11,066 nucleotides of DNA, taken from contig CAYLLY010000066.1 in NCBI GenBank assembly GCA_964384595.1, forward strand, positions 1 to 11,066, in the 5' to 3' direction. The notes beneath the pieces were generated by a model. It saw only the letters and a list, made by a program, of their open reading frames with translations, did not search any database and was not told the origin of the DNA. The position numbers were made by a program, and so were the translations under genes. This document shows positions 1-5,217 of the stretch, one piece after another. The first letter of the stretch is position 1, and each line of letters begins with the position of its first letter. This DNA comes from SCTG01 sp964384595 (GTDB lineage: Bacteria; Nitrospirota; Nitrospiria; Nitrospirales; NS-4).

Positions 1-144
1 CTGCTCGATGGCCGTCCGCAGAGGCCGGCCGGGGGCCAGAATCTCGTCCTGCCCGACCACGTCGTCGAGCGTGCGCGGCCGCATCCGTTCCGCCAGCGGG
101 CCTCCCGTGCGGGGCGACTCGTCCTGCGTGGAAAAGAGGTCCAT
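1..144 (-). CDS. rarA: RarA/MgsA-type AAA+ replication-associated recombination protein, N-terminal fragment
   Basis: Only the first 48 codons are in the window; the gene continues past the left edge. The N-terminus starts MDLF and contains PLAERMRPRTLDDVVGQDEI followed by APGRPLR. This is the characteristic opening of the RarA (MgsA, Mgs1/WRNIP1) clamp-loader-like AAA+ ATPases, which act at stalled replication forks. The Walker A, Walker B and C-terminal tetramerisation parts lie outside the window, so they cannot be checked. ATG at 142-144 is chosen because the family motif starts about 16 residues later. No clear Shine-Dalgarno precedes it, and the predicted -10 box is so close that the transcript may be leaderless. 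It is transcribed divergently from the peroxiredoxin gene. Confidence 0.85.
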   Translation of the reverse strand, partial: MDLFSTQDESPRTGGPLAERMRPRTLDDVVGQDEILAPGRPLRTAIEQ

Positions 145-150
145 TCCGCG

Positions 151-179
151 AGAATACCAGAGGCCCGGTCGGTTGACAA
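151..179 (-). promoter_or_regulatory. predicted sigma-70-type promoter of rarA
   Basis: On the minus strand TTGTCA (179-174) and TATTCT (156-151) are separated by exactly 17 bases. Transcription would start about 7 bases after the -10 box, on or next to the A of the rarA ATG at 144, which predicts a leaderless mRNA. The -35 box overlaps the -35 of the divergent peroxiredoxin promoter. This rests on sequence match only. Confidence 0.55.
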
Positions 180-202
180 ACTCGGAAAGGCCATGCTAGA
201 TG
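173..202 (+). promoter_or_regulatory. predicted promoter of the peroxiredoxin gene
   Basis: A perfect TTGACA lies at 173-178. Eighteen bases later is TAGATG (197-202), a weak -10 preceded by TG one base upstream (extended -10 form). A start near 208-210 would leave a leader of about 63 bases before the GTG start codon. The -35 is convincing and the -10 is not, so the exact start point is uncertain. The rest of 145-271 holds no gene that I can support. Confidence 0.5.
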
Positions 203-209
203 ATGAGGC

Positions 210-232
210 GCGACGTGGTGTCTTCACGTCGC
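210..232 (+). other. 8-bp inverted repeat / 5'-end hairpin in the peroxiredoxin leader
   Basis: GCGACGTG (210-217) and CACGTCGC (225-232) are perfect inverted repeats around a 7-base loop. If transcription starts near 209, this hairpin forms the very 5' end of the mRNA. It could protect the transcript from 5'-end decay, or as DNA it could be an operator just downstream of the start point. The arms are directly visible; the function is inferred. Confidence 0.5.
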
Positions 233-271
233 AAACGCACACATCATCCATATATCACGAGGGAGGTTACT

Positions 272-748
272 GTGGCTGCACAAGACGTGGCGAAAGAGAT
301 CGCAGCGGGCGATACCGCCCCTGATTTCACGTTGAAAGACCAGGATCAGAAGGATGTGACGTTGAGCAGCTTCCGAGGCAAGAAGAACGTCGTCCTGGCC
401 TTCTACCCCCTGGATTGGAGCCCGGTCTGTGAGGGTGAGAACAAATGCCTGACCAATGACTTTCCGCGATTCGAGGGCTTGAACGCCGTTGTGTTGGGCA
501 TCAGCACGGACAGCTTCTTCTCCCACAAGGCGTGGGCCAATGCCCTCGGGCTCAAGCAGACGCTTCTCGCCGACTTCAACCGCGAGGTGGTGAAGAAATA
601 CGGTCTCTATTTCGAGCCCCTGAACTGCGGCAAGCGGGCGACCGTGGTCGTGGACAAGAACGGCAAGGCCGCCTACGTCAAGGTCCAGGAGATCAAGGTC
701 GCGCGCGACGATAACGAGATTCTCGACGCGCTGAAGAAACTGAACTAG
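272..748 (+). CDS. thiol peroxidase of the peroxiredoxin (AhpC/TSA, AhpE/BCP-like) family
   Basis: 158 residues, the usual size for a compact cytosolic peroxiredoxin that reduces H2O2 and organic hydroperoxides. The thioredoxin fold opens with GDTAPDFTL (13-21). The active-site loop is PLDWSPVC with peroxidatic Cys53, so Ser50 stands where most members have Thr (PxxxTxxC). The conserved active-site Arg is Arg122 in GKRATVVVD. Cys59 and Cys119 are further cysteines; either could act as resolving residue, so 1-Cys versus 2-Cys chemistry is open. The GTG at 272 is preferred over the in-frame ATG at 200 because GGGAGG (261-266) sits five bases upstream and the family homology begins just after it. 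The upstream in-frame codons cover the leader hairpin and look non-coding. It stands alone on the plus strand, ending in a hairpin shared with folE. Confidence 0.93.
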   Translation: MAAQDVAKEIAAGDTAPDFTLKDQDQKDVTLSSFRGKKNVVLAFYPLDWSPVCEGENKCLTNDFPRFEGLNAVVLGISTDSFFSHKAWANALGLKQTLLADFNREVVKKYGLYFEPLNCGKRATVVVDKNGKAAYVKVQEIKVARDDNEILDALKKLN

Positions 749-761
749 CGGGGGTTCGTTT

Positions 762-789
762 GGGGGGCCTCTCATTCGAGCGGCCCCCC
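762..789. terminator. strong GC-rich hairpin between convergent genes
   Basis: GGGGGGCC (762-769) pairs perfectly with GGCCCCCC (782-789). Inside, CTC (771-773) and GAG (778-780) extend the stem after one mismatch and leave an ATTC tetraloop. It lies 13 bases after the peroxiredoxin stop and 22 bases beyond the folE stop, as expected for a bidirectional terminator. Neither strand has a run of T after the stem, so it is not a textbook intrinsic terminator; it may act with Rho or by blocking exonucleases. Confidence 0.65.
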
Positions 790-811
790 GCTCACCTGCC
801 GGAAATCCGGC

Positions 812-1417
812 TTACACTCCGCTTCCCGGGCCGCCCCGTCGGATCAGCTCCAGCAGTTCCTCGCGGGTCTTCTGCTGGCTCAAGAACACGCCGTGCATGG
901 AGCTGGTCACCGCCACCGCGTTGGGTGTCTCGACGCCCCGCATCATCATGCAGAGATGGCGGGCTTCGATGACGACCGCAACGCCCTGGGGGTTGAGCTT
1001 CTCCTGCAGGGTCTCGGCGATCTGCACCGTCAACCGTTCCTGGACTTGCAGGCGGCGGCTGAAGATCTCCACGAGACGCGGGATCTTGCTGAGACCCACG
1101 ATGCGCTCGTTGGGGATATAGGCGACGTGGCACTTGCCGTAAAACGGCAACAGATGGTGCTCGCAGAGACTGAAGAAGTCGATGTCGCGGACCACCACCA
1201 TCTCGTCGTACTTGACCGAATAGAGGGCGCCGTTCAAGACCTCGTCAACGTCCTGCTGATAGCCCTCGGTAAAGAACCGGAACGCTTTGGCGACCCGCTC
1301 CGGGGTCTTCACCAGGCCTTCGCGTGCCGCGTCCTCCCCCAGGAGACCGAGCAGTTGCTCCACCAGGGCCTGGATTTGGTCCGTTTCCGTGCCGGCAAGG
1401 TCCTTTTCCACGTTCAC
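812..1417 (-). CDS. folE: GTP cyclohydrolase I (type IA, Zn-dependent)
   Basis: 201 residues; converts GTP to 7,8-dihydroneopterin triphosphate, the entry to folate, biopterin and queuosine/deazapurine synthesis, in the cytosol. Zinc ligands are visible as Cys85 and His88 in LCEHH and Cys156 in HLCMMMRG, with the same 71-residue separation of the two cysteines as in the E. coli enzyme. KTPERVAKAF (37-46) and the AVTSSMHGVF segment near the C-terminus are also family hallmarks. The start is GTG at 1417-1415, because GGGGAG lies eight bases upstream and the reading frame further upstream overlaps the preceding gene without similarity. The start and the stop of the pterin synthase overlap as GTGA, so translation is probably coupled. 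Confidence 0.95.
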   Translation of the reverse strand: MNVEKDLAGTETDQIQALVEQLLGLLGEDAAREGLVKTPERVAKAFRFFTEGYQQDVDEVLNGALYSVKYDEMVVVRDIDFFSLCEHHLLPFYGKCHVAYIPNERIVGLSKIPRLVEIFSRRLQVQERLTVQIAETLQEKLNPQGVAVVIEARHLCMMMRGVETPNAVAVTSSMHGVFLSQQKTREELLELIRRGGPGSGV

Positions 1418-2262
1418 GCGACCCGCTCCCCGGAAGGGCCGGCGTATTCGAAGTGGTTGTCGCGGGTCTCGACCAGGCCGATCTTGTGAAGCGTCCCGGC
1501 CGGGACCGCCTTTTCCAGGAGATTCCACAACAGCACGACCAGATTCTCCCCCGTCGTGGTCTTGCCGGCAAACGCCTCGTCAAAATTGAGGTGTTGGTGG
1601 TCGAACCGACGGAGCACCCGCTCCTCCACCGTCCGGTCCAGGCGGTCCAGATCGGTGACCATCCCCGTCTCCGGCACGATCTCTCCCCGGACGGTGACTT
1701 CCAGCGTGTAATTGTGGCCGTGCCCGTTCGGGTTGTTGCACTTGCCGAACACCCGCCTGTTCTCCGGCTCCGACAGCGCCTCCGTGTGCAGGCGATGGGC
1801 GGCCGCAAACCGATAGCGGCGGGTCAGGTACACCTCCGGAGCGTTCCCCACGCTTCGTCCTTCGTAGTCCACGGTAAGATCCTCCTCTTCACACAGCCGC
1901 AGGGTCGTCAGCCGCGCCTCCTGCAGTTGCTCCGCAATCCGGTCCCACAGAACGACCGCCAGGTTCTCGGTGGTCGGGATGCGCCCGGCAAAATACGGCG
2001 TGTCCTCCTGCAGGTTCTTATGATCGAACTCGACGAGCACGCGCTCCAGCACCTGCTTGAGATCGTACAGGTTGACCACCATGCCGGTCACCGGGTCCAC
2101 CGCACCGGCAACGGTCGCTTCCAGCAGGTAATTATGCCCGTGCCCGTGGGGATTATTGCACTTGCCGAAGACGGCCCGGTTCCGCTGGTCCGGCCAGGCA
2201 GGGTTGTGGTAGCGATGCGAGGCGCAGAATTCGAGTCGTTTGGTGAGCCGTACGGTGGTCAT
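1414..2262 (-). CDS. tandem two-domain 6-pyruvoyl-tetrahydropterin synthase-like protein
   Basis: 282 residues, about twice the length of a normal 6-pyruvoyl-tetrahydropterin synthase (PTPS)/QueD chain. Two complete PTPS domains are visible, residues 1-137 and 143-275, aligning almost without gaps at an offset of 140. Domain 1 has Zn ligands His16, His41, His43, catalytic Cys35, the Asp80-His81 pair, TTEN (97-100) and Glu125. Domain 2 has His156, His181, His183, Cys175, Asp221-His222, GEN (238-240) and Glu265. In both, Cys and the HGH motif are spaced as GKCNNPxGHGHNY, the mammalian PTPS pattern, not the CxxxHGH of QueD. The likely reaction is triphosphate elimination from dihydroneopterin triphosphate, the product of the coupled downstream FolE. 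ATG at 2262 is chosen because homology starts at once; no good Shine-Dalgarno is seen. Alternative: a queuosine or folate-bypass role. Confidence 0.88.
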   Translation of the reverse strand: MTTVRLTKRLEFCASHRYHNPAWPDQRNRAVFGKCNNPHGHGHNYLLEATVAGAVDPVTGMVVNLYDLKQVLERVLVEFDHKNLQEDTPYFAGRIPTTENLAVVLWDRIAEQLQEARLTTLRLCEEEDLTVDYEGRSVGNAPEVYLTRRYRFAAAHRLHTEALSEPENRRVFGKCNNPNGHGHNYTLEVTVRGEIVPETGMVTDLDRLDRTVEERVLRRFDHQHLNFDEAFAGKTTTGENLVVLLWNLLEKAVPAGTLHKIGLVETRDNHFEYAGPSGERVA

Positions 2263-2274
2263 GGAAGGGATCAC

Positions 2275-2302
2275 GTAGGGACGCACAGCCGTGCGCCCCT
2301 AC
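2275..2302. repeat. 28-bp REP-like palindrome upstream of the pterin synthase gene
   Basis: Read on the minus strand, GTAGGGGCGCAC (2302-2291) is followed by a GGCT loop and GTGCGTCCCTAC (2286-2275). This gives a 12-bp stem with one G-T wobble. It fills most of the 65-base gap between the erpA-like stop and the pterin synthase start. Its form resembles dispersed extragenic palindromes with GTAGGGGCG ends, but only one copy is in this window. It may also work as terminator or mRNA stabiliser for the Fe-S unit. Confidence 0.7.
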
Positions 2303-2327
2303 GGTGAGAATCTGTAGAACCCGGCGC

Positions 2328-2648
2328 TTACGCGCTGAACGAGCTGCCGCAGCCGCACGTGGTCTTGGCCTGCGGGTTCTTGATCGCAAAGCCGGACCCC
2401 TGCACGCTGTCCACGTAATCCACTTCCGAGCCCGCCAGCAGCGGGGCGCTCTGGGAATCCATGATCACCTTCACGCCGCCCGCCTCGATGACGGTATCAT
2501 CGTCCGCCGTCTTCGTCTCGAAGGACATCCCGTATTGATAGCCATGGCAGCCGCCGCCCTTCACATAGACGCGCAGGCCGATGGCGTCCTTTTCCTCCTT
2601 CAACAGCTCGCCGATCTTCTTCTGTGCCACCTCACTGATCGTAACCAT
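2328..2648 (-). CDS. erpA: A-type iron-sulfur cluster carrier (ErpA/HesB/IscA family)
   Basis: 106 residues, the standard family length. The three cluster-binding cysteines are Cys34 in GGGCHGYQYGM and Cys98 and Cys100 in the C-terminal CGCGSSF. The wording around them (LRVY, GGGC, CGCGSSFS) is closest to ErpA among the A-type carriers I know, although assignment to ErpA versus IscA or SufA is by eye. These proteins accept [2Fe-2S]/[4Fe-4S] clusters from scaffold proteins and pass them to apo-proteins in the cytosol. ATG at 2648 follows a strong GGAGGAG eight bases upstream. It is the third gene of a unit with a NuoF-like protein and an Isc-type ferredoxin, which supports a role in Fe-S maturation. 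Confidence 0.92.
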   Translation of the reverse strand: MVTISEVAQKKIGELLKEEKDAIGLRVYVKGGGCHGYQYGMSFETKTADDDTVIEAGGVKVIMDSQSAPLLAGSEVDYVDSVQGSGFAIKNPQAKTTCGCGSSFSA

Positions 2649-2674
2649 TGTATGCGCTCCTCCTCCCTTGTTGA

Positions 2675-2697
2675 CCGGCACGCCCCGGGGGCGCGGT
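2675..2697 (-). other. intercistronic GC-rich hairpin between ferredoxin and erpA-like genes
   Basis: In the 51-base gap, CGCCC and GGGCG (2681-2693) can form a stem round a CCG loop, and flanking ACCG/CGGT can extend it past a three-base bulge. There is no T run, so readthrough is expected. It could tune relative expression or mark a processing site. Small hairpins arise easily in GC-rich DNA, hence the modest confidence. Confidence 0.35.
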
Positions 2698-2699
2698 CC

Positions 2700-3050
2700 T
2701 TATTGAATGCTGCAGGAATTCTCCGTCACGGTTCCTTCCGCCGCCGTGCCGCCGAACTTCTGCAGCGGGACCCTGACGACGACATCTCCTCTTATTTTAG
2801 CCTGACAGCCCAGCCGATGGAAAGCCTCGGTCAGATTCTCCCGGTCCAGCAGGTCCTGCTCATCGAAATCGACCTCGGAGAGGTTTTCCCCCCCGCTTTC
2901 CACCTCCACCCGGCAGGTGGTGCAGGAGGCGTTCCCCCCGCAGTCGTGGGTGAGCGGAAACCCGAGGACCTTCGACGCCTCCAGAATGGAAGTGTTCGGC
3001 TCCACCTCGCCGCTCAGGCCCTGGGGATGGACGAACGTGATCCGCGGCAT
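2700..3050 (-). CDS. fdx: [2Fe-2S] ferredoxin, adrenodoxin/Isc Fdx type
   Basis: 116 residues. Cluster ligands are Cys37, Cys43, Cys46 and Cys82, giving C-x5-C-x2-C-x35-C, the exact spacing of the Isc/adrenodoxin-type ferredoxins; the first three sit in HDCGGNASCTTC. These small cytosolic carriers supply single electrons, notably for Fe-S cluster assembly. The ATG at 3050 directly abuts the TGA of the NuoF-like gene (no intervening base), so the two are translated from one message and probably coupled. The C-terminal tail after about residue 97 (Gly/Thr-rich, ending SCSIQ) is longer than I expect and of unknown purpose. The next gene downstream is the A-type Fe-S carrier. Confidence 0.92.
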   Translation of the reverse strand: MPRITFVHPQGLSGEVEPNTSILEASKVLGFPLTHDCGGNASCTTCRVEVESGGENLSEVDFDEQDLLDRENLTEAFHRLGCQAKIRGDVVVRVPLQKFGGTAAEGTVTENSCSIQ

Positions 3051-4352
3051 TCAGGCCACCCCGCCCGCGACGGCGACCGGCTTGAACGGGCACCGCTTCT
3101 GCGCGATGTGCTCTTCAAACTCACGGCGGAACAGCCGAAGCGTGCTCTCGCCGATCACCGCGGCCCCCGTTACGACAGTACAATAACCACGCCCTTTGAC
3201 AAATCCACAGAGCTGCAGGAGGGAGGCAAGATCTTTTTCCGTGCCCTCGCCGTCCTCGATCTTCTGCAGCACCGCCGCCAGGTTGATCGTTCCCATGCGG
3301 CAGGGAGGGCACTGGCCACAGCTCTCGACCTTGAAGAAGTTGGTGTAGTTCAGCGCCGTCGCCACCATGCAGGTACGGTCGTCCACGACGATCACGCCGG
3401 CCGACCCGAGGCCGGTCCCCGCGTGCTTGAGGCTCTCAAAGTCCATCGGCGTATCGAGCTGATCCGGCGTCAGCATGGCGAACGACGGCCCGCCGGGAAA
3501 CACGGCCTTCACCTTCCGGCCTCCGGGAACGCCGCCGCCGCACTCATAGACCAGCGTCCGGATCGGGGTCCCCATCGGCAGCTCATAGACGCCGGGCCGG
3601 TTGACCGCGCCGCTGAGCGAGAAGAGCATGGTGCCGGGGCTCTTCTCCGTGCCGACCTGCTTGAACCAGGCGGCGCCGTTCCGCAGCAGCGGGGGAATGT
3701 TGCACAGGGTCTCGACGTTGTTCACCAGCGTCGGCTTTCCGTAGAGCCCGAAATCGGTCGGGTAGAAGGGCGGCTTTTGCCGCGGCATGGCGGGACGGCC
3801 CTGCATGGACTCCAGCATGGCGGTCTCCTCCCCGGCCACGTAACTGCCCTGCCCTTCCACAAATTCGATTTCGAGATCGACGCCCGTTCCGAGCGCGTTC
3901 TTCCCCATGAACCCATGCGCGCGCGCCTGCTCGGCAGCTTTCCGCAAGTTTGCCAACTCCTCGACGTATTCGTGGTTCACATAGATGAACGATGCCTTGG
4001 CCTTGACGGTGAACGCGGCGATCAAGGCCCCCTCCAGTAACTGGTGCGGACTGGTCTTGAGCAGGTGGCGATCCTTGAACGTCCCCGGCTCATGCTCGCC
4101 GGCGTTGCAGACAAAGTAATGCTCGGGGACGCGGTGGTGCAGCACTTTCTCCCACTTGATCCCCGTCGGAAATCCGGCCCCGCCGCGCCCCCTCATGCCG
4201 GCCTTCTTGATCTCGGCGATGATCTCGTCTCGGGTCCACTTGGTGGCGCAGGACTTCAGGGCTTCATAGCCCCCCTCTTTTAAATAGGGGCCGATCTCCC
4301 ATGGCCGTGGCCCAAAGTCCTTAATTATTCGAGCTTCTTTCAGCACAGGCAA
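3051..4352 (-). CDS. nuoF: NuoF-like NADH-binding flavo-iron-sulfur oxidoreductase subunit
   Basis: 433 residues, the normal NuoF length, with no fused thioredoxin-like or ferredoxin domain. Visible elements are the glycine-rich nucleotide/FMN loop GRGGAGFPTG (55-64), an FMN-site motif NAGEHEPGTFKDR (83-95), the GEETAMLESMQG segment, and N3-type [4Fe-4S] ligands Cys345, Cys348, Cys351 in SCGQCPPCR plus Cys391 in GYCTVV. It should pass electrons from NAD(P)H through FMN and the 4Fe-4S cluster. The neighbour is a ferredoxin, not nuoE or nuoG, so the partner is likely that ferredoxin. Start: TTG at 4352, five bases after GGAGG; a GTG at 4346 is the alternative. Longer in-frame versions run through the predicted promoter and are rejected. 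FMN-site changes are discussed in the findings. Confidence 0.88.
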   Translation of the reverse strand: MPVLKEARIIKDFGPRPWEIGPYLKEGGYEALKSCATKWTRDEIIAEIKKAGMRGRGGAGFPTGIKWEKVLHHRVPEHYFVCNAGEHEPGTFKDRHLLKTSPHQLLEGALIAAFTVKAKASFIYVNHEYVEELANLRKAAEQARAHGFMGKNALGTGVDLEIEFVEGQGSYVAGEETAMLESMQGRPAMPRQKPPFYPTDFGLYGKPTLVNNVETLCNIPPLLRNGAAWFKQVGTEKSPGTMLFSLSGAVNRPGVYELPMGTPIRTLVYECGGGVPGGRKVKAVFPGGPSFAMLTPDQLDTPMDFESLKHAGTGLGSAGVIVVDDRTCMVATALNYTNFFKVESCGQCPPCRMGTINLAAVLQKIEDGEGTEKDLASLLQLCGFVKGRGYCTVVTGAAVIGESTLRLFRREFEEHIAQKRCPFKPVAVAGGVA

Positions 4353-4360
4353 ATCTACCT

Positions 4361-4377
4361 CCGACCAGATTGGTCGG
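4361..4377 (-). promoter_or_regulatory. operator-like palindrome over the predicted nuoF-like transcription start
   Basis: CCGACCAATCTGGTCGG is a perfect inverted repeat with 7-bp arms and a 3-base centre. It covers roughly -3 to +14 relative to the predicted start near 4374, and its last two bases are part of the GGAGG ribosome binding site. It could be a repressor site, or an RNA hairpin that partly masks the Shine-Dalgarno. No specific regulator can be named from the sequence. Confidence 0.55.
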
Positions 4378-4380
4378 CAT

Positions 4381-4409
4381 ACTATAAGTGAGAACGTACG
4401 GGGAGTCAA
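4381..4409 (-). promoter_or_regulatory. near-consensus promoter of the nuoF-fdx-erpA unit
   Basis: On the minus strand TTGACT (4409-4404), a 17-base spacer and TATAGT (4386-4381) each match the sigma-70 consensus at five of six positions. Initiation about seven bases later gives a leader of only about 20 bases before the TTG start. This is the clearest promoter in the window and it settles the choice of start codon. Confidence 0.75.
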
Positions 4410-4423
4410 GCCTCCTCTGGAGA

Positions 4424-4450
4424 CTAGGCCTCAATAGCAAACTGGCCTAG
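4424..4450. terminator. inverted repeat downstream of the aquaporin gene, possible terminator
   Basis: CTAGGCC (4424-4430) and GGCCTAG (4444-4450) form a 7-bp stem with a 13-base loop. The right arm overlaps a 10-bp palindrome GGCCTAGGCC (4444-4453), so alternative folds exist. No T run follows, so termination is only suggested by position between the aquaporin stop and the next promoter. Confidence 0.35.
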
Positions 4451-4490
4451 GCCCTTTGAGTCATGCGGGGTTACGTGCTGTATGTAAACT

Positions 4491-5177
4491 CTATGGCTTG
4501 ATGAGGAATCTCCCATAGAGCAGGCCGGCCAGACTCCCACCCAGCAAGGGGCCGATCCAGTACACGATATGATTGTCCCAGTAGCCGGCAGCCAGTCCCG
4601 GACCAAAGGTCCGAGCCGGGTTCATGGAAGCGCCGGTCAGCGGCCCCCCCATCAGAATATCGCACAGGACGGTGAAGCCTATCCCGAATCCCCCGATGGC
4701 CTTCCAGGTTCCGCGGTCATCAATGGCGGTACCGTAGACGACCAGCACGAGGAAGAACGTCAAGATCGTCTCCACAACAATGCCGGTCCCGACGGTGACG
4801 CCAGATCCCAGCCCCGGTGTCCCCAGGTTCACCGGCTTCCACACCGACTCCGGAAACACGCCCAGCAGGAAAAATCCGGCTACCGCGCCCCCGACCAACT
4901 GGGTCACGATATACGCGCCGGCCATCGGGCCGGAGATCTTGTTTCCCACCAGGGCACCGACCGTCACCGCAGGGTTGAAATGCCCGCCCGAGAGGTGGCC
5001 CATCGCCGAAATCATCACCGCCAAGACGCATCCATGAGCAAGCGCGATGCCCACCAAGCCCGCATTGGTGACCTTACCCTCCATGAGCTGCGCGATGCAG
5101 ATGGACCCTGCTCCGATGAAACACAAGGCAAAGGTCCCGATGAACTCCGCCACGCACGGCTTCAACGCTTTCTCCAT
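4491..5177 (-). CDS. MIP-family aquaporin channel with a TIP-like selectivity filter
   Basis: 228 residues, typical of bacterial AqpZ-type channels with six transmembrane helices and two half-helices in the inner membrane. Both NPA boxes are intact: GGHFNPAVT with Asn68 and GASMNPART with Asn186. Aligned by eye to AqpZ, the aromatic/arginine filter is His48, Ile174, Ala183 and Arg189, in place of Phe, His, Thr, Arg. That set resembles plant tonoplast intrinsic proteins, which pass water, and some of which pass ammonia, urea or H2O2. ATG at 5177 follows GGAGG seven bases upstream. It is the last gene of a likely unit with the di-heme peroxidase (40-base gap) and the PuuD-like membrane protein, so peroxide or small-solute permeation is conceivable; substrate is not proven. 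Confidence 0.92.
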   Translation of the reverse strand: MEKALKPCVAEFIGTFALCFIGAGSICIAQLMEGKVTNAGLVGIALAHGCVLAVMISAMGHLSGGHFNPAVTVGALVGNKISGPMAGAYIVTQLVGGAVAGFFLLGVFPESVWKPVNLGTPGLGSGVTVGTGIVVETILTFFLVLVVYGTAIDDRGTWKAIGGFGIGFTVLCDILMGGPLTGASMNPARTFGPGLAAGYWDNHIVYWIGPLLGGSLAGLLYGRFLIKP

Positions 5178-5217
5178 TTCCCTACCTCCAGCTAGAAAAG
5201 TTCACTGCTGCCGTCCG

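Noticed and set aside
200..271. An upstream in-frame ATG that would extend the peroxiredoxin by 24 residues
   Set aside because: It lies inside the predicted promoter and leader hairpin, while the GTG at 272 has a well-placed GGGAGG.
1324..2307. A 327-codon open frame on the plus strand
   Set aside because: Antisense to the tandem PTPS and folE genes, with no ribosome binding site support and no family resemblance.
2304..4040. A 578-codon open frame on the plus strand
   Set aside because: It lies antisense to the ferredoxin, NuoF-like and ErpA-like genes, which have clear motifs. The frame stays open because of GC-rich codon bias and its translation has no recognisable domain.
4353..4409. 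An N-terminal extension of the NuoF-like protein by 19 codons
   Set aside because: The extension would be encoded by the -35, spacer, -10 and operator sequence, upstream of the predicted transcription start.
4481..4606. Short minus-strand frames around the end of the aquaporin gene
   Set aside because: They overlap the aquaporin coding sequence out of frame and show no start signals or recognisable product.
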